64,000 bases of DNA from Brachycybe producta. Its lineage: Eukaryota; Arthropoda; Diplopoda; Playtdesmida; Andrognathidae. This document shows, piece after piece, positions 38,601 to 50,600 of this stretch. Position 1 is the first letter of the stretch. Each line of letters begins with the position of its first letter. The stretch lies in contig JAUPFP010000028.1 of assembly GCA_036925085.1 (NCBI GenBank), forward strand, positions 350,001 to 414,000, given 5' to 3'. The position numbers and the translations under genes were made by a program. The notes under the pieces are model-generated. The model saw nothing but the letters and a program-made list of their open reading frames with translations. It searched no databases and had not been told where the DNA came from.

Positions 38601-41600
38601 AACTGACAAACAATGTGCCTACATACTAATTAGAATATTATTCACTTTAATGAATACAGACACATAACTCATCACATTTACAAGGGGGGGGGGGCGGGGG
38701 AATCTAATTTGCACTCATTTGAAATTAAAACTAGGAAAATGAATTTAATAAATGTCATTGCAAAAAAATTCATTTTCATGATATAGCTTAATAAATAAGC
38801 TGACAAGCAAAAATTGCATTTTTAAAAAGAACAAAAAGCCAAATCACAGTTGTTCTTTTTTTACATAAAAACAATACATTTGTTTAACGTCATAATTTCA
38901 AATCCTAACAAATTGGTGCCATTATTATAACGCGTCACACCAATTTCCACACAAAAAAGTAGACCACCAATTTGAGAATTTAAAAAAAAAGATTGTTTAA
39001 TTAATGTAAAATATTTATTATAGCTTTTTCTTAGAACTCAATTTAGACTAATTTCTAAAAACACAGGTCCATTTGCAGCATTATTATTGATTTTATTTTC
39101 TTCTTCTTCTTGTTATTTTAAGATAACGCAAAGAAAACATAAAATGAGGTCTTAATTGCTTAACTAATTAATGTGACTGTCTTGTTACAAAAACCTAAGC
39201 TAATCAAAAACGATGAAAAACACATTAGGATTTGTCTGTGGGTGTGGAACAATGATGTTGATGATGATGGTGTTTGCAAATAACAATAGCTTTTAAAGCT
39301 TCTTCTTACAGTTTTGGATCATAATGTAATTGGCACAATAATAATTACAACTCTCACTCAATTAATCTCTTATTTCTGTATGATAAACATTAAAAAATAT
39401 TGTATAACGTGGACTTCTTTTTAGAAGCAAAATTTAAAAAAAACATGTTTTTTTTAAAAAAAAACGAGAAATTTTAGAAAATTAACTTTTATTGTAGTTT
39501 TGAAATTATTACTATTAAAGTATGTTTTTAGTTATTATCAATTTGGCTTAGATGTTGGCGAAGGAATTTAAGTTTAGTTTTTTAAACATTTAAAAAAGCA
39601 AAAGTTTAATCGAAAGTTGAAGTGTAAATGAATTCGTTGGTTTTACTTTTTTTTTAAAAAAAATATCTTTCTAAATAAACGTTTTATAGCAGTTTGAAAA
39701 AAATAAATTTGCAAGTTTTATATAATGGCTACAACATATTTTAGAACCAAAATCGTTCTTTTCAATTTCTCATAAAAAGTGTATTTTGAAAAAATAAAAT
39801 CGTCCTAGAAATATTTATGTCTGAATATCTTTACTCTTCAATTTTCAAATGCATTCATAAAAAAATATTTCAAAAAAGTTAATATTTGACCCCCGGGCGT
39901 CTATATCAGATAGTAAAAAATTTACATAAACTTCAATTTACTTCAAATTCACAATTTTTGAGCCAACTTTTAATAACAACTAATATAGTTAATATTTTCA
40001 AATAGCCATATTTAAAAGCTTATTTCAAACCATATTATATTGTTATTAACTTATGAGAATACTTCTAATGCATTCACTAATTATTCTAGTTTTTGAAATA
40101 AAAACTTTTTTTTTACATAAAAATTGCATTAGAAGATTAATGGGCAACCGCAATGTACATAATAACTTTTTTTTGCCAAAATAAATACTAACATTTAGCA
40201 ACGAATTAAAGATTACACACAAGTCAAGCCTAGAATTAATTTGAAAAAAAAAAGTCATTTGAATCATGCTAGCAGTGATTGCCTAAAGTTAAGGGGCAGA
40301 CATCTGCGATATATTGTACATAAAGCATGTTTTTGCTTTAAATGACACACCCACGTCAAAAACTCTTTCATGCCTAATTAAATAAATTTCCAAACATATA
40401 TACCAATAATAATGTTCAGAGGATGTGGAAAATCACCTAAATCTATAAAGGTGATATTGTTGTCAACAATTTCTTGTTGTTGTAAGTTTACCACCCCAAA
40501 ATGTCTTTAATCTTCACATAGCAGGAAGAAAAAAAAACACGCACAGTTAATTAAAAACAGTTCACATATGATTGAACTCTAGAGGAAAAAAATATAAATC
40601 TTCTAGCAATTTAATTTATAAATTAGAAGAAGACCCCCCCCTCCCCCCATACAGCAAGAATAAATTAATGTCATAAACTTAAACAGTCACATGTAGAATT
40701 CTGTTATAATTCGAACGTCATAAAAAATCAAATAAATTAAATGGTTGATAAAATTGGATACTTTTTTTTCACATGTTTCTTAAATTTTGAATTTGTATGA
40801 TATCGGGTTTATATATTTATTATTATATTTGAAGTCAGTCTAATAAGATAAAACGGTTAATGTTGGCAATTTGTTAGATATCTGAATTGTACAGTGCCAA
40901 ACTGGTGTCAATTGCTAGAATAATAATGATAAGAGAACGGATTTGTATGCACAATTGTATACGTTGTTTGCTTCTAATCAAAATCCTTGAAACATAATAA
41001 ATCCTATGTTTTGCAACTGTAGCATGTAACATAATAAAATTTAATGAAACATTGTATAAACGCGTATTTTTCACGTTTAGTAGTCTTTTCGACAATTGAA
41101 TGCAGGTTTATAGTATAGGGACTAAATATTCCTTATTTATAAAATTAATAATTTAAATAAAACATATTTAAATTGAAAAACTAAAAGAAAACTAAAAAAA
41201 TGAAAATCGAAATCGAAATCAATGTAATTTACAAAATTAACTAATGCAGGTGGGCTATAAAGCATAATCTTTAAATAGGAAAAAAATATTGTTGACAAAT
41301 CTAATTGAAGTACATTACGTACTTCAATTATATTTGTCAACAATATTTTTTTCCTATTTAGTAAATTTTTTTTTATTAATTTTGCATTTATAAATTTATA
41401 TTATTTAAATTCTAAAGATTTTTCATGCATAGAAATCCGTTCTCTAATGATCACGATGCCTTAGTCTAGACCTTAATTTTAATTATGTTCATATACTAAA
41501 AAATTAAAGTAACTTTCTACAAAAAGCCTAGAAAATTCATTCAAGAAAATAAAAATAAAAAAATTGAAGAAAGCTGTAAGAAATGTGACGAAGACGACAG

Positions 41601-44600
41601 ACATCAGCCGAATTTTGAATGATTAATGTGCAGGGAGCCGCCGCGCTATAATAATAAAAGGGTGCTTGGGGTTCCTGTCTATTCATTGTTATAAATTACA
41701 TTTTGAAATATATGACTAATATATATCTATATATATATAGATATATATATCGGAGTTTCAAATAAAAGAAAAAAAAGGAAGTTTGGAAGCAAAGAATAAG
41801 AAGAAGAAGAGAAAAAAAAAAGAACTTATTTGGCGCCATTCACAAAACCATCGGTGCTCAAATGTTTTCTAATGCAAATTGACGTTTCTAACAATTCAAT
41901 TTCTGGTATTATTAATAAATGCTGCGAAAAAAAAGTATTAAGAAAAAGCTGTTACCAACAGCTATTACAGTTCAGAACAAGAAAAGAAAAAAATTGTTCT
42001 TAGAAAAAAATCATTCAAGATTTTGACATTACTAAAAGTAGACAAAGTCTTGAAAGAATAAAAAATAGGTTATCAAAAGGTATTTTCAATAAAAAAATAT
42101 GCGGCCCCAAATATATAATATTGTATATATTTTATATCAAAAAGTAACCTTTTTCAAATAAAAATTGTGTACTTCTAGCAATTATTTCAACATTAATTCT
42201 GAAATTTTTAGCAAATTTTTCTTTCATATTGACTATGAAAAACATTTTATACAAAATTAAATTAAAAATTTTTGGCCAATAGTTTCTAAAAACAAATTTA
42301 ACTGATTTATTTTTTCAATAACAAATATAATTCTTAGATATCAGTAATTATAAAAGGAATTAAAATAATGAATTATTAGAATAAATATTTGAAAAAAAGA
42401 AAATCAGATTTTCTTGGAAAAGGTAGAGACATTTTATTAAAATTAGTTTAAAAATCTAAATTTAGAAGAAGAAAAAAATCATATTCTGCTTGCTTATAAA
42501 TTTGACAGTTTGTTTTGTTTACAAAGTATATTTTGACGAACCAATTTTTAAAACTAAACATTTAAATGATAGTTTGAAATTGACCAAACTTCATGTTTTT
42601 TTTAAAGAGCAATTTTCAAAATTGCCATAAAATGTGTACTTAGAGAAAATCATTTCTTAAGAGGAAATACTTGCAGCATATTCACGAATACTACAGTATA
42701 TTCTAGTTTCAAACAAACTTAAAAACTTATTTTCATCTAAAAAGCTACACTTCATGTGACTTTAAAGCGTAAACGTCACTCAAATTCTGGTTATTATTGA
42801 ATATTTCTTTCAGGAGCAAAATTAAAATAAACTAGAAAATCTTTTTTGTGACTAGAAGAATAGCTCAATCACTTAAAGCTTAATTTTATGTTGATTAATT
42901 ATTAGGCAGACGATATTTTTAGTTTTATCTACAAAACATTTTTTTTTTCCAAAGATGTCAACATACAAATAGTATGAGGTAATTCAGCTACCGTTATACC
43001 TAGTACACACCTGATAATTTAAATACACTTAAATAATAAACGTGTTCTACAGAGCACTGTGAAGGGCAAACAAACAATATATCGTATTCAATTTATTCAG
43101 TTAATAATCTGAAATTATTAAATTTATATTTAAATATATAAATAATATATAAACTATTGATTTAGTATTTCAATTTAAAATCTTAATAATAAAGTCAATT
43201 TTTATTTGGTTTCATGTCTATCCTTAACTGGATTCCGTATAATTCACCTAAACACATTTAATTTGAATTCATTTAACTCGTTTGTGTACAAGGTATTAGG
43301 GTTACCAACAATCCTCTTTTAAAAGTATATGTACTCTTTATGAGGTGAAAAAACAGCGTACTTTTTACTTTTCACGTATCTATTTAACCTAACTTAATTT
43401 ATTATTATTTTTTTATGTTTCCTATTTATAAAAAAAATTCATGGTTGCACTCTCTCACTAACAGTCGGTGACGACAAAGAATTTGATTAAGCTTACAATT
43501 TGACAATAATTATTGTACGGGGAAACAAAAAATTGTTAGCCGAAGTTCGAAGTAAGTTATATTTAACTGAAATAACTACTACATTTAACGCACATAAAAT
43601 AATATACCATCCCCTTTTCCCGGTAACCCTAGCTAACATTATAATTTTTTAACCACCTTTTAAATTTTTAGTGTTGCTCCTGAAATGCAGAATAAATAAC
43701 TATAGTTCTAAAATCAGCTGTTCATGAAACATCATTTTTTTTAAAAAAAAGAAAGTCTTAAGTACATTATGCAAATCTTTGTCTGAAATGTGTTAGAAAA
43801 TTTACTTGTAAACCACCATAAGCATATACAATTAATAAACATTTCTCTGTAATCCATAATAATATAAGCATAATTATGAATAATTTTCTTCACATGCTAA
43901 AAATGTCAAATGTTAGAAAATTATGTGTCTATTATGCCGAAAGGTAAAACATATACTTTTATGTAAAAATGTTTATAATTTAATTCGAGACCACTTGTAT
44001 ACATCATACATTGTACATACACACAAATCCACAAACTATTTCAAAAATTAAAACATACGTTTTACCTTGAAGAACTTTTGTTCTGAATAAATAATTAAGT
44101 TACAACGTTGTTCGCTTTACAATCTAAAAGTACCTCTTCTCACACACATTTAGTTTACAATTCTTGTGCAATTAATTTAATAAAGCAGCAAAGATAATAA
44201 AATTTAAACCAATAAATGCATATTATTTTGTCTAAATAATTGGGGGTGTGTTCTTCAATTTTTTTTTTTTAAAAAAAAGCTTTTTTTTATTAAGAAAAAT
44301 ACAACAGAATCGAAGATTAAAGAAAAAGCTGTTGAGATAAAAGTTTTTAAGTAAAGCTTTAACGGAAATAATATCTAAAAGGACCCCCCTCCAACAAAGA
44401 CGGATAAAACTTACTACACTCATACGTAAGCTAAATTGACATAGAAAAAAATCCATTCACTTTTTTTAAGTAACAAACTCACTTCAGGTTTAATCTCACT
44501 TTCAATAAGAGATAAAAGAGTGGAAGTTGTTTTATATAAAAAAAACACACATTAATCTTTAGTATCATGAGTCATGACTTGTGTCAGTATGCATGAGAAA

Positions 44601-47600
44601 TTAGCTGTTCTACACAGTTACTAGTCAATGTGCAAAACCACCAATACGGTAGTTAATCTCTGTACAATTAATAGCGTTTTATGCAATCTGCAGATTATCA
44701 ACAACAACAAAACCGAATCGAGATATTTTTAAACTTTGAATTATAAATAATTATGCACAGTGCCTTAAATGCTATTGATTTTTCTGATTTAATAAAAAAA
44801 TTGGTGATTTTGCACACTGACTTGAAGCAGGAAAAATAATACACAGTCATTTTGATTTACATATTTAATATACATGGCTGTGGAAATGATTTGAGTAACT
44901 TGTTGAAAATCTAGCAATCTTTTACAAAATGTATGCATGATTGATTTTCTTTATCTTCTTCTAAATTATTTTTATGATTGTTAAAGATTTCTTCTTGAGT
45001 TTTTTTCTTGCAAAAATATATAATTATCTTATTAAGTTTTATATTTTAGCCAACAAAAAAAAGATTAGGGCGTTGCTTTATTGGCAAAACAAATTAATAC
45101 CTTCAAAAAGGGCATTAATTAAAAGTTGTCGTTTTTTTTAAATTGCTAACAAAATATGCTGCATTTTAAAATAAGCAAATATCTTCTTGTAATATCTTCA
45201 TTAGAAGTGAGTTATAGTTCAAAACTATTAAACTTGTGAGCATTTTAATGGAAGGTGTATCTACCGTACTTTAAACAATGTTCTTAAATATCGTTCGTTA
45301 ATTTGCCATTGTTGATTATGATAATTACGAAATAAATAAGTTTTAAATTAATAATTGAACTAATTAAACTACTTTAGTAAAAAGTGATTCTAAAAGTTAT
45401 TAAACTGCCTACATTTAAACAAGAGTAAAACAAAAGTAGATTGTGGTACCCCCCTCACTGCTTTTCATCATAATTATGTGAAAATGAATATTAATGATCA
45501 TGATGATAATGATCAAACACCTCAACTTTTCCATACTTCACTAATCAAGAATGTGGCCTCAGACGTTGACTGATATATTTTCAATACGTACTAAGAAGAA
45601 GAAAAAATAGCTAGCATACTAATGTTACAATGCCGAAACGTATGTTATATCTCACAGAACCAACGCCCCCATTCGCCCCCAAAGTATAAACAGTTGCACC
45701 GGTGATAAATTTCTTTTTAAAATGAAATACCTTACAAATTATAAATGCTACCCATTTGAAACTTCAGTTCATGGTTAGGAAAATCTAGAAATTATATACT
45801 TTAACAAAAAATAAGTCCGTAAAAATAAACAAGTTTTTTTCTTATGCATAGAATTTTTTTAGTTTTATTTTAAATTTAGTAACTTATTGAATTAAATGCT
45901 AATTTATTTCATTTTTGTAGAATTACATTTTAATATGTTAACTACAATCTTAACATTAAAAGGTGTAGCTTTTATTGTTTCTGAGATATTTAGTTTTAAA
46001 CAATGGACTGCTACTAAAAAATACTTTGATATTAGACTGGAGCATTGTTTCTGGATCATACTGTATATTTATTTCTATAAGAAAAAAAAAACTTCAATAG
46101 TAAATATTACGATTATTTTTTTTCCCACTGTAATAAGTAATAAATTTCTGGCAAAATAATACTGAATTGAATGTTTGTGAAAAAAGATATCATTATTATT
46201 TTTTATAGGAAGCAGAAGGTCAGTCAGATGGAAGAGATGAGATCAGAACAAGCAGGCCAATTCAAGGTAAACGTGTTAATGCACTTTAATTAACTAATAC
46301 CTTGTACACACAGATGAGTTAAATGAATTCAGTTAAGGACATAAACCAATTAAAAATAGACATTATTAATATTTTAAACTGAAATACTAAATCAATATTT
46401 TGTCAATAGTTTATATATTATATTTAAGTATTAACTCAATATTTTCAGATTATTAACTGAATTAAATTGAATTCGACATATTGTTTGTTTGCCCTTCACA
46501 GGGCTCTGTAGAACACATTTATAATTTAAATGCATTTAAATTATCAAGTGTGTACTAGGTATAAGGTGGGTCAACTAGTAATTTATAACAATGTTAATGT
46601 ATATTACAGGAAACATAACTTTACCTATTTTTATATAAAAAACAGCACTAAAGAAAAAAAAAAACTCAAAAGTTTGTTAGAAAGTAGAATGTCAGTAAAT
46701 GAATGTACCACACTCAATCTTTTAAAACTTTAAAACTTTTAATAGCACTTATGAAATATATAAAATTTTACTTTTTTGGAGCAACTTTTGGTTCAAATTA
46801 AGAGTGAAAAATTAGAAATTGTGGTAGGCTTATTCTATTAAGTATTTTTAAAGATAAAATTTCAAAATACATGATTCATTGCTCGTTTCATTTACTATTC
46901 TAGATTTATCAAGAAATTCATTTAATTCTATAGACCTTTGTAGCTGAAATATTTCATAGCAATGTTGTATTTAAATAGTGGTAAAAGTATTTCAGGCATG
47001 ACAAAAATACCCTTACAGAATTTTGCACCGGGCATGCACTAAAAACGATTACAGACTGTTTCACAGATCACCTTAAAGACCGTTGTGTTTAGCTTGCCAA
47101 CATTTGTTAACTCATACAAAGCGTTGATTAACGCTTGCAAATGATTAAAGACCCTTTATTACTGTTTAGGTAGACTTGCGAACGCTTACAAGCCCTTGCA
47201 GACGTACAGGATGTAAGGGGTTGAACGCATTTGCAACATTCGAATTCTTAATTTTACTTTAAACTTCCTATCAACAGTTCATGAGTTCACGAACGTTTCA
47301 TGTAAAAAAAAAAGCAGATGAGCTTTTGACTAATATAAGAACCAACCTTAAGAAACTCAGTTTGTTAGAAATTAAAACTTATTATGAAAGTTTGAAGTAA
47401 ACTTTAATGATAAATGTAAATTAATGTTTTCAAATTACCATAATTTTTTTTAACTTTAAAGATATTTTCATAAAAAATACATTTAACATAATTAACTTTA
47501 TTGGAACATTTAAACTTTATGGAAAAAAGTTTAAAAAAGGTAACTTCCAAGAAAAAGTGTACATTGAGTTGTTAAATAATTGTGTACAATATTTAATTTA

Positions 47601-50600
47601 TTACCAAATTTCCTGATGATGACAACATTTAAAAGATAACAAAAAAAAACAAGAGATAAGCAAACAAAACAAAAAATATTGGAAGTTCTTTCAAAAAAAG
47701 ACTTTAGTAAATTAGTGGATAGTATATTAGTGTTCAAATAGCATTAGTGACTAGTTTGCCCGAGGTGAATATTTCAATAGCATTAAGAAGTAAATTTTCA
47801 TCAGAGTCCCCATTAAAGAACCGACACATACAGTATATAATTATAGCTTGAAGGGAGAAAAAACCCCTCTAAACTGAGCCCACATAATTACTAGACACTA
47901 AAATGTTTATGGCAATTTAGACATATTGTACATAAAAGTAGGGCCTCTTGTATTTGTGTGTGTGTTTTTAATGTTGTTTACTTATTTTCCCCCCTTGTTT
48001 CATTAGAATGCATATTTATGGCACTGGATGAGGGCCACTATCATTTACATTCAACTGGAGAACAGGGAACTTGTGGAATTTACATCTTGGGTGAACCATC
48101 TAAAAGAGTAGTGATTACATTTGATTATGTGAATGTGGGTTGTACAGATGGAGGATTAGTGAGTGTAAGTATAAATATAGACATTTACCTATGGTATATA
48201 GTACTCAAGATTAAAAAAAAAAGATGAGACATAAACTGGTATTCAATTATATATTGTATATATACATTAATATAATAAGAACATTGGACCGTGTTGTTTT
48301 TAATGTGATTAGTAATTCATTCTATCTCTTAAAAATGTCAAAATACGTTCTCTCATCACAGAATACACTTACTGTAAATTCAGTATGCTCAAAAGAAGCA
48401 ATTTAACAAAATTTGCATTATATGACGCACACAACAAAATGTTCTTTTGTTAAACAAAAAGAAAGTTTCTACATGTTGAAAACAGTAATTCAGTTTGAAT
48501 ACATTGTATATGAGATAAAACATGAGTAGGCCCCTACACAATGTGAGTGCGTGTATGTGTGTGTGTTTTTGAGCTTTTGCAAAAAGAAAACAATGTGTTT
48601 GATGTTAGTATTCATTTTTGTATACATGAGAGGTTTTTTTTTTTCTAAATCCTTTTTTTTTTGTGGTGTCATATATAAGAAAATGGGTCTAAATGTATAT
48701 TTACTAACCAAACGATACACATTTACATACATTTATATATATATATATATAAATATGACTCTCATCCCCGCCCAACTGTGTGTGTGTGTGGGGGGGGGGG
48801 GGGTTCAATTGTTAGTGTAAAAGTGTACGTCATTGTTTCCACTCAGACTCATGAGTCTGTAAACATTTTCATGAAAAATATACACATGAGTCCACCAGAT
48901 TCATCTATATGCTGATTTTTGCGATTCCGCTAAAAAACATGTAGCAACCATAAACAAATATACTGTATGTACATTTTAGCTAGGTTTTCAAGATGAGTGG
49001 AGTTGTTTTTCTTTTCTTTCTGCACAGTTGTTTACGGCATTGTTTCCACTCAGACTCATGTGTCTCTATACATGTATATAATTATGCCATGTGTGGACTT
49101 GACAACGAAAACTTCGTTTTTTTATTCAGTAAATGAAGCTTTTCTTGTCAAGATCATGTGGCACATACATGTCTATACAAACTCATGACTGTGAGTGGAA
49201 ACGCACCATACCAAACACAATAGACATGCACAAACGAATGAGTTCTACTGTGATTATGTTACAACTTTTACACAGCACTTGCAACATGGCCGATGTCAAT
49301 AGTGCTGTCCGATTTACATGCTTTAGTTCTGCTTTTACTCTGCTCTGTGAAGTTACTGCTGTCCAACTGGCCTGCTTTGTTGTCACGAGTCTGTTTGGAG
49401 GAGAGCAGTTCATTTGGCACGAGCAATTGCCAATTCCCACTTCACCCTGTAGTTACTCCTCTGATTATTAAACCCAGCTATGCAATGTCACACAACAGCA
49501 ACTAAGCAACTTCTGCAAGCTCTGCAACTTTTTTTAAAAAAAAATGTAACGAGAGCTACTCGAAAGTGGCTCTAGATAATTGTGCTGTGCTGAATATACA
49601 TAAATTAATAGCTGCTCTCGTCCAAACACACATGTTTCCGCAGATTTCATCAACAAAGCAGGCCAAATCAGACACCACTTTTCTTAACCTGGCATGTAAG
49701 TGTCGAGCAGTTTGCAAGTTTGCAGTTGGTTGACTGAATGGATTACACAGCTGTAATGCACAAATCACAACTAATACATTGTTTGCCAAGTGTTTGAAAT
49801 GATATGCTAATTGATATGCATTTAGACTTAAGCCTCGTTTTCACGGCGATAGTTCATTCATGAGAGTAGCTGTCATGAAAGTTGCAATAGTTCCTTCTCA
49901 CGATAGCAACTGTCTACATGTCTTGTTAGTAACGTAATAGTTCTGTCACATGACAGTGTGACGTCTACTTCATAGATATCATTGAGTCGACAACAGTGTT
50001 GCCTCTCTCCCTCTAGAAGCCACATATCCCTACAAAGTGGATATTTCCCTACAAGTGGTCACTCAACCACTATCACTATTACTATTGCGACAGTACTATC
50101 AACTATCTAGTCAAACGAGATAGTGTGATAGTGCTATCGCAACAGTGTGATAGTGACTATCATGTGGTATGCACGATGATAGTTCTCGCGATAGTTGCTG
50201 CTGTCATGACAGCAACTATCACGAAAACTATCATCGTGAAAACGAAGCTTCAGTAATGAACAACTAGAAAAGCTATTTTGAACACACATTATGCATACGC
50301 AGACACCGATACACTCAGTCATTACAGCGAGTATACAGGCGCTCACACATCGCAGTAACACAGGCGCACGCCCACACAGACAACTAAGCACAGTTAACAT
50401 AGAAACATAAGGAAAATAACATCCTAAGATATACCACCCATAAATCTACCCTAGGTATCAATAGGTTTTGAGGCAATGAGGATAGATACACAACTTGATA
50501 ACAAATGTAGAAACACTTAAATTGCGATCACTGATTACACAGATACACATACTGAAAAACACCTTGACACCCACAACAAATTCAATTTCTAAACTAAATC

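Larger units (their letters stand above)
26639..46208 (+). other. CRHBP intron 1, 19.6 kb, no nested gene recognised
   Basis: AT-rich throughout. All open frames inside are short, lysine/phenylalanine/isoleucine-rich and without family resemblance. Repeats recognised are listed separately; further family-1 fragments occur near 27900..28080, 29275..29800, 31300..31530, 32530..32830, 39560..39850 and 42470..42680. Confidence 0.6.

Noticed and set aside
41272-41360. MicroRNA precursor
   Set aside because: The stem is too perfect and too long, with only a 5-nt loop. Kept as an inverted repeat.
45896-46159. 87-codon open frame before CRHBP exon 2
   Set aside because: It is contained in a family-3 foldback arm and rich in Ile/Phe/Lys from AT-rich sequence.
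26639-46208. CRISPR array or prokaryotic-type operon in the repeat-rich region
   Set aside because: The repeats are inverted eukaryotic MITEs with no regular spacer pattern, and the window is clearly eukaryotic.
49133-49471. 112-codon open frame and its overlapping antisense frame
   Set aside because: It begins inside an inverted-repeat element in a CRHBP intron. Both strands are open equally, so there is no strand preference for coding.
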